In this document: one piece after another, positions 11,140 to 25,257 of the stretch
Position numbering within the stretch: the first letter of the stretch is position 1
How the letters are laid out: each line of letters opens with the position of its first letter
Source of the DNA: Trichoplusia ni
Taxonomy: Eukaryota; Arthropoda; Insecta; Lepidoptera; Noctuidae
Length of the DNA stretch: 64,000 bases
Direction: 5' to 3'
NCBI RefSeq assembly: GCF_003590095.1
Contig: NC_039481.1
Coordinates: 8,897,895-8,961,894 of the forward strand
Program-made: the position numbers and the translations under genes
The notes under the pieces: model-generated
Databases searched by the model: none
Seen by the model: the letters and a program-made list of their open reading frames with translations, nothing else
Told to the model about the DNA's origin: nothing

Positions 11140-14084
11140 AAGCCCCCTCTCCTAAACTTTAAAGCAGTTAATCTTTGTCAATTCTTGTTTTTCTGAAAAA
11201 GGAAAAAATACGTGTCTCATACTTTTCAATTATCTAACTGAGGGACTAATGAGATTTTTTCTTTTTATACCCAGTCATCATCCCCATTATGTTGAGGTTT
11301 GCGAGTGTAGAATGGAAATGCTGTACTATTTGTAGTGTATTCGTTGTCGCGCTTCCTCGACCATAGTAATACGACTTCAAGATGTGTTAAAACCCACAGA
11401 AAATGGTGTTTCTCGCAATACTACAAGTTGAGGATTTCTTAAATAAAATAAGAATTAATAATAAAATTAAAAATAAATCTTCAACACATTTCTTCACATA
11501 AATTAACAAAATAATTACAAACTTTAACAAAAAAACAAACATGAACCTTAATTTTCAAGCGTATAATAGAATAGAAGAGAATATTCTACGCACTAAATTA
11601 TAATATGTTTTAAAGATAGTTACGTGGTGCCACATTGGCGACATTATATTGGGCGGTCTTATCGCTAAAAGCGATAAAACTTATTCAGTTTTCCCGTTCA
11701 CACTGGAACCCCACACCATATCTAGACAATCGTTTGCCGGTAGATTAAGCTCGGACCCTTGCTCTGGAAGATTGCAGGCTAAGCCACCAGATTAGGCCCA
11801 ACGTCAACTGCGGTCAGCGTTATGAGAACCTAAACTGAATCATTTACTATTCGTGATTAGTTTGTGTTTAATTACTTTTGTAGGTCATTCGTTAAACGTA
11901 GGAGAAGTATTCTTTATCAAAATAGTAGAAAATGTGTATAAGAGGTAGTTACAGTTTAAGAAAAAGTGTAGAATAAAAAAATACCGAAATGACTTTGACT
12001 GGCCTGTTGGTTTGATATGATTTCAAAGTAAGCAAAGCAAGGCGGTTCATCTATGCTTTAGCGTGACTCAACCTAAACTGGTATTTGACAGAAATTAATA
12101 TGAAACCAAATGGACTTCAAGAGGAGAAAACGTGAGAACAGAGGATAACAGAAATTCAAATCAATGTAAACACTCTTATTTAACAAATCTGGAAGTACAA
12201 CAACAGACTATATGGATCACCAAAACTATTATTTTTTCGGGATGGATCTCCAATGTCTTTATCCCACGCCGACGACAGCACGGCATTTGGATATTATGTC
12301 GGACTCCTTCAATTGCCTGAGTCAGAGCCAAGGAACGCTCGCGCATGAACTGCGTGACTCTCTCTGAGAAGACCAAATCCATGGTCTCAAATCCAACGGA
12401 ACTACTGCCATGTCATAAAGTAATATTATTAAGGTGTGAAAGAAAAATGCCGCTCTAAACACAGTATTGTGCTAAACACGTCCACAACCATAGAAATATT
12501 ACTTAAATAAATGGTAGTAGACCAAAAAAGACCTTTCATCTAAGCAGTAGACAAAAACCTAGACTTATACCCTAAATGGTCAACCACAACGCGGTCAGCA
12601 CGCATTTAAACTAAGTAACTTTGTAAATACATTCAAGAGGCAGTACCGCAGGTTTCCCTTCCGATCGCGTTAACGGGCTTTCATCCGGTGACAAATTGAA
12701 TATACTTCGCTCTGTACGCTTAGGTTAAACTTAGCTAGAACTTGTACTAACTGAAGTTTGTTTAGGAATTTATTGTTATTTTTAAGTGTTTTCTATGGTC
12801 ATGGTAGTTTGAGTTGCAATATTTCGTGCCTCTTAGCTGAATGACATTTTCACAATGTTTCATTGGAACAGCAATCGTTGAATATTTTTAGGTGATTTAT
12901 CAAAACGGAACGTAATTTCTATTCTACCTAAAGAGTGCTTTGAGTTAATTTGATATTAACTCATAAAAAATAAAATTAATCTGCTCTACCGATCTTAAAG
13001 TCATAACAAGTGCTCTACGTTTTGCTTGTAAGACATAAATAATTGAGAATGAAACTGTGTGTCGTCCAAAATCATTCTATGCATTATATCAGAATCATCA
13101 ACATTTCAAACGAGACGCCCCTTCCTAAACACTATCGTTGGAGTATTCATAACGTAAACGTTACAATTAGTATGGAGATTTAGCTTCGAGAACTGCTTTG
13201 CATGCAAATCATGACAGTGATACAAATACTTTCATGATAGCTTTCAATCACAATCTTTGAACATTCTGAATGAGAGGAAATGATGGATTTTAATAATTGT
13301 CTAAAGAAATCCAAATTTTTGATAAAAGCAAAAAAGAAACATTGAGACAAAAGTTGAGCGTTGGGAAGTCCTTTTTAAAATCATAAAATGTCAAAAAAAG
13401 GGTCTTGAACGTTTTATCCAACTTAGCTGGGTGAGCACTCCTGACTTTGTAACCTATAAAAATACAACATAATCTGATACATCTGTTTGGAAGCAATGAT
13501 AACCATCGGTTTCGCGTCAGGTGCTAAAAACAAACTAGCAACCTCCACTTCGTATGACTAATGACCTTACAACCCAAAAACAAATACACAACTGATTGAA
13601 TCAAAGTAAAATCAGAATGACTTACCCCAACAATGGTGGGGTAAGTCAATGAAGCAGTGACAAGGGTTAAGTAATTGTGTTCGAGACTGTATGCAGTGGA
13701 GACATATTCAGACCTCAGATTAGGGAATCCCAGGGTAAGGGTCGGGTAATCTCCGGGGTAATTAAACTGACGAATCTGATTCGATATTCCATACAAGAGT
13801 GGTGATTTTATGTTTTTATATTGTATTTATTGTTGTATTAAATTTTGGGGTAACTGTGTGTGTATGCGTAGTCTAAAGTAGTATGGTCTAAAGTGGTGTT
13901 ATAGATTAGATTAGGTTAGAATATTCTTTATTGTACACCATGGAATTACAGCAGTGATTTTTAATACATACAATGTTAGGGTACAATGGCGATGTTATAT
14001 TTTGACAGCAGATTAATTTATATTGTTCCTGCTAAGTTATTGTAGCTCAAGTTATAATATCTACTAAACTACAAAAATACTTCG

Positions 14085-14190
14085 ACGGGCCGCGAGTTCA
14101 AACGAAGGACAAACGTTAGTATGAATCATGAATGCTTGTCTTGAGTCTGAACGTCTTTGTGCATATGATTTGAATATTTTTGAAAACCTC
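14085..14190 (+). mobile_element. SINE family B, decayed fragment
   Basis: GCCGCGAGTTCAAACGAAGG followed by GGACAAACGTTAG and GAGTCTGAACGTCTTTGTGC matches the B-box-to-body part of the copies at 38200 and 63222. Confidence 0.45.
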
Positions 14191-14582
14191 CGCGACACAA
14201 AGATCAAATTCCTCAGTGCAGAAGTTGAAACTCTTAAAACAAAAAATACCTAACTCTTACAGTAACAAAACTGATTATTACACTCAACATGCAAACTAAA
14301 AACAATCTATGATATTATAATAATATCAGTCTCCACACTCTATAGCTCAGACATAATAAACACAGTTTTCCAGTGTTAAAACCTGGCCTTTATACTCGAA
14401 ACACCTTTCTTCTTTCTGAAACGTTTCAACATCGTTATGTATCGTTGACACTGAAAAGTTCCGCGCCAAAGCGAGCCTGCTGTTGACCGTGCATACTTCC
14501 ATACTACCTTGCATGTGCACAGGTAAAAACCTTTTTACACTTCAGACGCTTTACACGTTGAAGAGTGTGAATATATATAAGT

Positions 14583-14897
14583 ACTAGCTGTTGCCCGCTA
14601 CTTCGCCCGGGTGGACTTCAGTTTACAGCGCGGTGGCTTCCATGGGAATGATGGAATGAAATGAAGCCACTCTAAAAATCAAAATATCGAAAAACCGCTG
14701 TTCTCATTTTTAATAAACAGTAAAAAGATTCATATAACCTTTGACTTTCCATTGCACCAACCAACAGTAGCCTATATCTTTTCTCAGGCCCTAGACTACT
14801 TGTGTCCCAAATTTCATTACAATCGATTCAGGAATTTTGGCGTGAAAGCGAGGTAGGCATTCAGACAGACAGAGGTACTTTCGATTTTGATAAAATA
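14583..14897 (-). mobile_element. Helitron-like element, eroded 5' end
   Basis: The + strand starts ACTAGCTGTTGCCCGCTACT, the complement of a Helitron 3' end, and continues with family-typical segments (CCCAAATTTCATTACAATCG, CAGACAGACAGAGGTACTTT). The 5' end is decayed beyond 14897. Confidence 0.55.
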
Positions 14898-15984
14898 AAT
14901 AAAACGTATTTATCGGTGGTGCCCACGTGACTAAACCGTAACATCATTTAATAACATTAATTACTGAACGGATTAAGATGAAACTTGGTACAAGAATAGT
15001 TTATAACCTGGATTAACGCATAGAAAAGTTTTAATCCCGATTTCATGTTCCCGTGAGATACAAAATCTGTACCATAGGAACAGTAGAAATAAATAAAAAT
15101 ACTCAGATTTTCGTTCAAGAGAATCCGCTTTGACTATTAGCCCTTATGATATATTCAGTAATGTTTTATACATTAAATACTTAAGATATAAGGTAAATAT
15201 TGTATTACAAATAGGTAAAATTTATTGACAATATCGTAAGCTGATTTTTCCTTTGAAATCACAGCTGAGTGGTACCCACTTGTTGATATTTATTTGTTCA
15301 ACATGAATTGAAGCTTTACGTTATTTTTTATAAAAACTACAATTTAAAAATACTTTAGTGTTTAAACATAATTGTGAGCTCGTTGTTGGTTACAATTTCA
15401 CGGCTAAACGGCTCAACCGATTCTGTTGGTATTTAGTTATTGGATAGCTTACTGCAAAAAAGGTACTTAACGTACATTTTGGCGCATAATTATTTAATCA
15501 GCTGATGACATTGTTAGATTTTTGGGAAATAACTGTGTTTTTCAGGGATTTCTTTTCAGTCTAAACTGGACTATTTTGAACAAGTAGTATGTATAATATA
15601 CATATATACAATATGGATTTAAAACACAATGCTAGAAATCATCGAACTAAAACTGTGTTAAATCAGAGTTTGTGTAAATACGTGATGTTATTTACAAATA
15701 TGGAATAACAAGCATTCCAATAAACTCTATTCGTAGAGTAATTGAAAAACTTCACTGCGTCCACATTTGAATAGAGATCAATGTAGGAATGTTTGAGCTT
15801 GTTCTGCAGTTTAAATTGTAATCGGAATGGATGGTCTAACTTAGTTTGTAAAATATTTATGGATAAGGAAGGAGATAGGGCAAAAAATATTTTATTTAAT
15901 ATCCTATTTTGGGAGATAGGCTGTAGTCCATGGTGAACAGTATTTACGTTAAGTTGGAAACGAGAACGTCTGATATCCATTCCT

Positions 15985-16058
15985 AAGAAGTATCGTGTTG
16001 CCCAGATCACTAGGTTGAGAAAGTCAGATAGGCAGAGGTTAGACTGTTTGAATGATGA
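15985..16058 (+). mobile_element. Fragment of the 5S-headed SINE body
   Basis: GAAGTATCGTGTTGCCCAGA, GGTTGAGAAAGTCAGATAGG and ATGATGATCAT match the second half of the copy at 1072. Confidence 0.5.
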
Positions 16059-16969
16059 TCATTTTATCCTATTTATTTTAACATGAAAAAAAAAGATATG
16101 AGTTTCCGGTGAGACTTCAAGCTGACCAAACATCGCTTGAATGCTGTCTAGATAGAAGACCAGCTTTTGCTAATGCTCGAAATTACAAATTTATATTAAG
16201 GTTTTAATTTCGACGGTAAGATTGTATCCAAAAAGAAAAGACCTACCAAACACGGAACTGCCCGAACACGGAATAATCGTCACTAGCATCCGAAATTTTC
16301 TGCTCTACCGATAAGTTTGAAAGCAGGTTACTTGTAAGAGTTCCACACGAGACTGCAAGCCGAGGATTAAGCAATTAGTGTGGAACTGATTGCTCTCGGA
16401 GATCCGGAAGATTGGTCACAGGAGGATAGCTACGTGTGCTTTGGATTAACTAACTTGTAATGATGTTAGGAAATAAGTATACAGATTTGTTGGAAGTATG
16501 AGGTTTTTGTAGTCTATATTCTGTTCAACAGATATTTTCCATAAAAGTGGTGGTGGGTTCCTGTAAAGTGTGGTTAAAGAAAAAAAAGAGATTTATTTTT
16601 AGTTCTAGACTGCAGATCTACGTAGTAATTATCCACCTAAAAAGGAAATTAAAAGAAATAGTTTTTAGTAATTAATGAGATTTGGCTACCAATTATCACT
16701 TTCTAAAAGTCAAGATACAATGGACAGCATCATGTTTAGTCCAATCTTTTGAAAATTAAGGCAAAACAATTATAGAGCAGATTTACTTACTCGTTAGTAC
16801 AGCAGGCTAAACAAAAAAAGTATGATGACCTACAGCTAAAATTTCAACTCTTTACATAAACTGTACCACAATTCATCCAGACACCCACAGCCAAATACCA
16901 TTCAACACCGCAAATACATATACGTTTTACAAAAACCCATTATTTAAAAAGCAAACGCCGCACCAAACA

Positions 16970-17254
16970 TTAATCAACACACATTCTGAAACGCAAAAGA
17001 ACGACTTCTTTCACCTTAAGCAACTTTGATAAAGGGGGCTTCAATTCACACATAAATCCACGCGCCATCAGATACGCCAGTCCATTTGTTACGAAAGCCC
17101 TGTTATGTATTCCAAGTACATTGGAATGATTTGTAAGAACTTTCAAGTGATCAACCTCTTTTTTGAAGTAATACTTTGTTACATTGTATTTTGAAGGATC
17201 ATTCATTACGATAAAGATCTCTTTGACTGCCCCGAAAATTATTTCAGATAAGCA
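16970..17254 (-). CDS. Unidentified coding-like segment (minus strand)
   Basis: A frame open from about 17254 down to a stop at 16970 contains LSEIIFGAVKEIFIVMNDPS, then KYNVTKYYFKKEVDHLKVLT and further protein-like sequence (FVTNGLAYLMARGF, ELKPPLSKLLKVKE). Amino-acid composition is more protein-like than in neighbouring frames. An ATG at 17206 is available, and a possible acceptor ends in ttcggggcag just upstream. I cannot assign a family; it may be a gene remnant or retroelement fossil. Confidence 0.2.
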   Translation of the reverse strand, partial: CLSEIIFGAVKEIFIVMNDPSKYNVTKYYFKKEVDHLKVLTNHSNVLGIHNRAFVTNGLAYLMARGFMCELKPPLSKLLKVKEVVLLRFRMCVD

Positions 17255-20200
17255 TAAACCGTGGTGGCAGGAATGTGGTGGTGGGATTGTGGTTATATGT
17301 ATGGATTTGTACGCACAAGGTGCGAGTTTGATCCAAACCCAAGCTGAGTACTAATTTGACTTTGATGAAGGTAAGCTTTTTTAATTATTCCAAGTCACCA
17401 GTGACAAACGGTATACGAAAGCATCATAAAGAAACCTGAATGAAAATTTACATAATTTTATTTTACGGTAAAAATGTTTCACAGTCAGTAAAAAATAATG
17501 ACCAACCAAATACACACAGAAAATATAACGAAAACATTGTAAAAAAAAGTCCCACGGTGGCGCCAATAAGAGGTGTCAAAACAAAAAAATAAAAGAAATA
17601 GAGCAAGTAATACATCGTTAAAGTTACAAAGGAGGAAAAGTTAGTAATAAATGTTGAACTGTTGCCACTGTTTTCTTGGAAACGCCGCGCTAGGTGCTCT
17701 TATTGTACTAATATAAAGTTCTTTTTGAAATAAAACTACTGAGTAAACGAAGCTGAGTGTTATTAACAGGATATTAGGTGTACTTTGGTTTTTTCACATT
17801 TTATTTAGATTCAAAGTTTTTTGTTAAGCAAATTATCTTTTAATTTTATTGAAAAATTCTATTTTAGCAAGCCTGTGTGAATTAACTTTCGTTTTTATTT
17901 AATTGCAAATTTTATCGATTTCATAATGAAAATATGAACTGACATTCCAATCTTTAAGTAAAAAAATGTATGTTGTATAGACATTTAACGAGGTTTTATT
18001 AGATAGAGTTGGATTTCGTTCAACACATAGCCCAAAATTATAAGTATGACTATAATAAGTCTCTGCCTTCCCTTCCCCTTACAAAAATTGAGAAATCAAA
18101 TTAGTTTTTTTTTTTCAATATGGCGACCGACAACCGACCGTCAATCTGATTAACGCTAGCCTCATTATAGCTTGTTTGCGCTGTCGCATTTAATTTCCGG
18201 CCAATATATAATATTACTTTTTTACTTAAATGTTGACTGAGGTAAAACACAAAATATAAGGAGACTCTGGAATTTATTTTTCAGTGAAAATTCAAAAAGA
18301 TGAAATAAGTATTTAAATTTAATTCTTGATTTTACTGAATTTAGATTAACTATGTCTTACCATAAATGAAAGATTTTATTTATGAGTTGTTCAATATTAA
18401 AGAATGTAACTTGACTTAATATCCATAGACTTGAATTTGAATTATTTTTCCATCTACAATAAATACATCATTCAAACTCTCGTTACTAAAAGAAAAAAAA
18501 CTGTTTACGCGCTAACGTTTACGTTAACTAGCTCACCGAGACTTTATTACAACTTTAAGTAATCGTCACAGATAAATAACACTTTAGTAATTAACAAAGC
18601 TTTCGATAAAACCTTTTTCACTATCAATCTATCTCTCTACCAATATTCGGAATCCAAAAAACAAACAAACGTTATATCTCGGATCAGATTTAAGTAATAT
18701 TTTATGAAGAAACCTATATAAGAAAATAATTTCGTAGTAAATATAAAAACAAGAGCCTTCTATAGGAACCTCGTTGAAATTCAATTGTGCCGCTCTCGAC
18801 AAATATCAGAGCCATCAAATTTTTCCAATAAAACATAGATCGTATTTCAGTTGTTTATGAAACGAAGGATAAGTCCTTGGTTTATATTTCTGATCGAAAT
18901 AAAAAATAATGGTAGAGTAGCTGTTGGGCAGTTGTCTCTGTTTAACATAAACAGGAATAATTTTATTTTTTCCCCTTTAAGGACTTGGATAATTATTGTA
19001 GAACTTACGATATTGTATGTTTAATTATATCTTGTTAAATTTAAACCTACACATACTAAATACTTGTAAGGCTCTACGTGAAAAAGTATGGACCACTTTC
19101 TATATAGGGCTACGATTGTCTTCAACACGTGATGACTTTAGAATCCAATGATGTGTCAAGAGTAAACCAATGAGTTTGTATAGCAGCCGGGGCTGAGGTC
19201 ACGTGACAGTCATCAGACGCTTCGAGTTATTGGTCACTCACGGGGTCATAATACACAAAGGAAATTGAAGGAATATGGGTGGGTTCTAGCCAGTAAAAGT
19301 CTAACACTCTCTTTCGTTAAACCCAAAGTTCATCCATTAGATGATTTCTCATTCGAAAAAATCTGTTGTCTTGTGAACGCTACTAGCTGCCAGTAATACG
19401 GTGTTTTAATTTGGGTCAGTTATTTAAAAAAGCTCTCTTTCTTGTCTCCGCAAGCGAGAGCAACTTTAAAATACTGTAAATACATTTGAAAAACTCATTC
19501 AATATTTTATAGAAAAACGAAGAGAAAAAAATTATCATACTGATATAATAATAATTCTAAGGTTTCAAATAAAGTGAGTTGTCTTTTATAACATTTGTGT
19601 TACCCGTAGACACTTACAATCGCATTTTAAATCGGCAAAGAATCGATCATATTATGACGTCACAATTCCTATTCTATTTAAATTATGAGAAGAAATAGTG
19701 TTTAGAATTCCTGCTACTTTGAACTTTAAACGGTACTCCTTAAAATATTAATTAATGTGCTATTGATTTGATATTAAATCTGTTTTTACCGATACCATGC
19801 TCAATACCGTTTTATTTTTTATGTCGTGAACGGTGATTCATTTTTTTCAAGTACTTTTGTAGACATATTTGTAAGGTACCTATTCTAAAAGTTTATTTTA
19901 TTTAAACCAGCTGTTGATTTGTTTGGGTAATATTTTAAATAATGATTGAACATGAGATAATTTTAATAAAATAAAAATAATAATTTCGTTATTACACTCT
20001 CAAATCTTTTAATGAGATAATTATTTAGGAGTTTGAACCAAAAAGCTGGTTACATTTATGGCAGTCTTTGCAATATAGTGGACTATAAAAACAGTTACTT
20101 GATAAAATAAACGTAAAAAAACGACGTCGGAACTTGAAATTTTAATACCGTAATGTTTAACGCATGTACTCGTAACTGCGTATAAAACTTCTATTACGCA

Positions 20201-20318
20201 CGGCAGGCAAAAAATTTAAACTTATTAAGATTAAAATATTATAAGCTTACAGATATATGTGTGAATACTTTTAAAAAAGTTCGATGTTAAAAGGTTTTAA
20301 TATAAAATTTAAACATAC

Positions 20319-20600
20319 CTCCAAAAGAAGTCCATATTTAAAAACAGAACACACATTCACAAAACAAATTCTCTAACCGAAAAATAACCGTTTAATTTAA
20401 AAACAAAACACAGAACACGTTCACAAACACTATTTGAATTTGGAGTAAAGTTTTTAAATTCCGAATGCGGAGCGGTTGGCGCGTGCGGCCAGTCCGACGG
20501 TTACGGCCGTATGACAGCGACGCGGCACCTGTTGTGTTCACAGCTTTACCGTAACGAGTCTAAGTACAAACGAGTCTTAAGGCGGGAGCTGACGATCGTT
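20319..20600 (-). promoter_or_regulatory. CpG-rich promoter-like block and first-exon candidate (minus strand)
   Basis: From about 20460 to 20600 the sequence is unusually GC- and CpG-rich for this window. Reading the minus strand out of it gives an apparent 5' leader, then at 20335 ATG GAC TTC TTT TGG AG, followed directly by a consensus donor (gtatgttt, from 20318). This would be a first coding exon for MDFFW plus two bases of the next codon. The rest of the gene would lie in the left 20 kb, where I could not find a matching second exon. The protein is unidentified. It could instead be a non-coding first exon or an unrelated CpG block. Confidence 0.4.
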
Positions 20601-23600
20601 AATCACTTCAATAGTTCAGATAAGTAGTCTTTTTGATTCTAATTATATGTATCTTAAATCATAACACGAACTTGTTTTGAAGTTTTTTAAAAGGAGAATG
20701 TTCTCAATTCTTTTTTTTTCACTTATGTATGTCTGATGATTATAATCGGTTTTAATCTTTTTAGAAATTTATCTTTTTATCTTAAAAGAGATAATATATA
20801 TCTTTTCGATAAATAATGAAATATGTGAATAGCTTTAAGGCCTCCTAATTATTTGTAATTCTATTTGAATAATTAATTCGAAAATAGAAAAAATAACATA
20901 ACTTTTTTTTGTTATAAGATCGATTCTCTGATATATTAAACTATAGATAGAGCAATGACTGGTCGGTTACAAATATAAAAGCGACGAAGACTCAAGTGTG
21001 TTTGAATTTCGAAGTTAAATTGATTTGAAACTTATTCAGCTGAACTTTGTAGTGGCAATAAAAGGTTATTTACAAAAATACTACGATATTACCCACTCTT
21101 AGTTTTCGTAGTGCATTTTTTTATAATAAATCTTGAACTTATGATCAAGTGTTTGTATAAGGTATCATATTGAGTACTGAAACTTATTGCCAATGTCAGC
21201 ACTATACGCTGAACTCTTATGTTCATTGTTTTGTTGTGTTTATTTACTTACCTTGAATAGCAATTAATTAAAAAGCTAAACAAAAAAAACACGATAAAAA
21301 TATTTTGAAATTAACAAACTGTACCGATTAATTAGACCGTTATTTGAACATTTTGCAAAACCACTGCTTATAGGCAAAAATTTTAAATTTTTAAATCTAA
21401 TTCAATCCTTGCATATTGCCAAAAACTTAAAGTATTTACAAGCTCAAAATCATCTGTTGACTCACCCAACTCCAACACTTTCATTCTTAGTCACGTTCCC
21501 TTCCCCTAATTAATGAATATTACTGAAATGCTCTTTTTTCACATTGTTAATAAAGAAAAAAGAAACGGCCATATTTTCCTACACCCTAAAGCATACCGCT
21601 GCCGGTTCTCCTACAAACCTACCGCTACGGGTTACCGACAAATTGTGTCTACATCATACACCGCCAGTCTTTCGTAATAGCCCTTGGGGTTCAATATTTT
21701 CGCTCGCTCGGGAAAAAGGTGTGAGTTACGAAACCGTAACTTACTTTCCAACTTTCGGGTTTGGGTCCACTTTAATATGTTAACTGTAACTCTTTACGGT
21801 TATTGAATTCCGAAGAACAATGTATGTATATAGGATATAGGCTTGCTAACGTATATCGATTTTTGTACTGACTTAATGCTTACTGAAAGGTATGGTACTA
21901 TCCCTTCTCCTATGTTATCAAATAATGCAGTAGTTTATTATGCGACTAGTTTCAAACCCAAATCGAAATTGTGGAGTTTACGTTGCCTAATAGGAACTCT
22001 GACTTACGATTATGATTTTTCAGTGTGAATAGAAGGACTTATTTTCGGTTGATCAGATTAGTTTTTTTGTTTCCATCCAATTTGTCTTCTTTTGGCTGTA
22101 AGTTGTAAATAAAATGAATATTAAGTTGAGCATGATACACCGTAGAGCTTGAATTGTCAGTCCAGTCCAAATGCGCTGGTACTTGGAGATGCTTCATTGA
22201 AATTGGTTTAACCATTTACATGAAATGCAAGTACAGATGTGCAAATTTACCTGTATATTTTCACTGATGTACTTAAGATAGAATTTATAACTATTTATGT
22301 TATAGGCGAATAGTTCTGGACCGAAAACTGAGATAACAAACATAATGAGGGAACTAGTTGAGTTTTCTCAAAAAATACGCCTGAGTATATTCAAGAAGGT
22401 GGGTCACAGCTACCTGAAATTAAAAGTCACAAAAACTTTCTTGTTTTAATCTGTTTATCCTTTCCAGAGCTTTTTACTCCTGTTTTTACAGAGGAACAAG
22501 TTTTCAGCGAACTTTCGAGCTATTGTCACTCAACAGATGTTTCCTTTTGTTTCAGTGTTTTAATAAATGGAGAAAACTTTTAGGTCTTATAATTTTGCTG
22601 GAGTTCAACCTATAGTGAAAGATTTGTGTTTAAATTTTCGTTGAAGTTTTCGAAGCTTAATGTTTATGGCTTCTTTGATGAGACATCTGGATTCTTACTT
22701 GCGACACTTGTAGTTGTTAAAACTTTTTAAGGCAATTGCTGCAACAGTAACGAACGATTATCATTATTAAACCCAGGATGGCCCAGAAGAATTATTGAGT
22801 GACATCAACCAGTGATGAAATCAATCGAAAATTATAAATGAGTGATCCTGTAAAATGTATATTCACTTCTCTCTTCTGCAAAAGTTAAATAAATATGGAA
22901 CCTTTTTGGAAAGAGCAAATAAGTTACGTCTAGTTCTAGGTGAGGTTAAAAATAATAAAGGGTTGAAAGAGCCAGTAAACAAAAACACTGCTGATAATAA
23001 TGCACATGAACTGTCTGAATGGTGATGATCTCTTAAAAATATTATCCCTTGTATAAAACTGAGACTTGTTTAATACTAAGAGTTCTGGTAAATATTATTT
23101 TTATGATTATCTTCACATCGAGTAAAGAAAACACTCAGTGAACTACGGAATTGGGAAAGTTAAAATAAGTGTGTAAATGGTACTGAATTCCAAGAAGATA
23201 TTCTTCCTACAGGATGTTACCATTATACCAGACCTTTTGAAAGACGTGAAAAATAAACAAGGAAATAATTTCAAAACTTAATTTGTAGAGCGAAAAATAA
23301 CAAACATAGTTAATTGAAGTCATATTCTTAGAAAAAAGGTTTATTATCCTGTAAATTAAATGTTTAATGTGGAATTAAGTTCAAAGTCGTTTTTTTTTGT
23401 TATTTATTAATTACTCAGAGGGATTAGAAACAAATCACAATATATTAAAGATTTCATTAATACACTAGATTGTCTGTAGACACAAAAAATACCTTATGTT
23501 TTCTAAAACGAAAGTATTTTGACATTATCGCAGCCTAAGTCAATCCTTTTTTTACACCAGCTACCTGCCAATAAGAGTCCAGGTACAAACGGTCTTGCTA

Positions 23601-23830
23601 TTTTAAAGAATATACGAAAAATCTAAAAAAAAACATATTTTGTTGATTGTTCCATATATACATTCATATCCATTTATATGTTTGTAATTCATATACAATA
23701 TTACAAATCCTTTAAGTTTATTTAGACATATGTGACATTCACTCATTACCCATCTAGATACTATTTTGCTAATAATGACACAATCCGCCCACTGCCTTGG
23801 AAAATACCAGTTATTACACAAACTATTTCA

Positions 23831-24206
23831 AATTATTTGCTACGCGCGTAGGTGACTATTGAAGTTCAGAATGTAGAGTGTGATATAAAAGCAATTTTAG
23901 TGCTACGAGTTATTATTAAGATTGAATTTTACGCAAAACTTATTAATTATAATTAAAATCAAAATAGAAAAATCATCTTAAGTAAGTATATTTTTTTTAA
24001 CCATTTTAAAACGAAACTTATTTATTATTGAGTATATAAATGATTCAGTACATAAATATTAATGCAGATCAATTCATTTTATGAATATAGTTTCATTTTA
24101 TAAAAATGATCCCCGACAATTTGTATGCGAACTACAGCGTTTACGTGCTACGAATTCAATAAGCTACGCGTGCTACGAATAATCTACGAGAATCGTAGCA
24201 AATTTA
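23831..24206. mobile_element. Short TIR element with CTACG-rich ends
   Basis: Ends are imperfect inverted repeats: AATTATTTGCTACGCGCGTAG on the left matches the complement of CTACGAGAATCGTAGCAAATT on the right. Repeated subterminal GTGCTACGA and GCTACGCG motifs lie just inside. About 375 bases, no coding capacity, AT-rich core. Class II MITE is the best reading; superfamily not determined. Confidence 0.45.
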
Positions 24207-25257
24207 ATTGGTTACTCGTCTACCAAAAAGTTTTGATTAATCTTAAATGTCATTTACAAGTTAAGATGAGGCTTAACTCTTTAGGCTTTCGCAGTCCAAT
24301 TATTGGGACTTTTCAAATGGGTTTTGTGACTTGAAAATTGGTCTTCAAGAAGTCCATTGAACATTTAATTGCAGTGCGACGAATATAGAAAGCACGTATA
24401 ATTGGTGAGTTATTTTGAGTCAAAGGTAGTTTACACAAGTAATTACTGATCAAAGTATACCTACTATAAATAAGGATATCTATATAAAAAAAAATAGTTA
24501 AATCGTATTATTTGAAATGTTAATTCGTTAAAATAATGATGTTAACAACTTAAGACAAATACACATTTAAACTAAATCTCTTTAATAAAAGCCTGTTTGT
24601 TAATTATCCACAAACGGCTTAAAGTGTTTAAATAACATTCATCTTACTTAAAGTCCAAACATAAATAACATAAATTTAAAACAAACAACTTAACACTTAG
24701 AAAACATTATAAAATTATAATAATCACTTCGCCAACTTAAATGCAAACATTTTAATTTCGAAAGCATTAAATCATTTAAATTCCTTCTTCATTCTAGTAA
24801 TGCTTAATGTCAAAGGGTTCGCGACCCCTGCAAATCGCTACATAATTAAAAACAAAAGAGTTTTTTGTAAGTCTGTAAGAGGATCACAAAGGATCAAGGA
24901 GTTGGAATGTAGATTCAGTGTTACACAAATAATGCTGTTAAAACTTGGACTGAAACGACAAGAAACAGTTGAGAAAAGCCAATTTTGTAAACTTTCGAAT
25001 TAAATTATAATAACATTATCAGACTGTGACTGTTTTTTTGTCGGTTTGAAAAGGTTTGGGAGTTTAAGTAAGTTGATCGTTGTTGTTTAATACATGCACT
25101 TAGATTTTGAGAATTTATTTGAGAGATAGAATACGCGGTGAATCCGTTGTAATTAGCAGTAATTTTATGTCATTAAGTTTGATTTTTTTAAGACTAAACG
25201 TATTTTGAAGTTATAAATTATTACTGAAATGGTCTTTAAAGTAAAATTTATCCAAAA

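Larger units (their letters stand above)
5111..14582. other. Gene-poor stretch, probably intergenic or intronic
   Basis: Besides the listed SINE, LINE remnant, microsatellite and palindromic repeat, a fragment of a moth repeat lies at about 5736-5813 (GACAGATGGACGGACAAAAA, ACAGAACCCTACC). A CG-containing inverted segment lies at 10115-10165. The longest frames (90 codons or fewer) show no domain, signal peptide or splice context. Confidence 0.5.
17255..25257. other. Gene-poor stretch around the 20.3-20.6 kb promoter-like block
   Basis: Very AT-rich with polyA/T tracts. A repeat fragment at 21941-22010 (CGACTAGTTTCAAACCCAAA) is related to 27205. No other element or gene is supported besides those listed separately. 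Confidence 0.45.

Noticed and set aside
15663..16010. 115-codon minus-strand frame
   Set aside because: AT-rich chance frame that runs up to a SINE fragment; no domain or signal.
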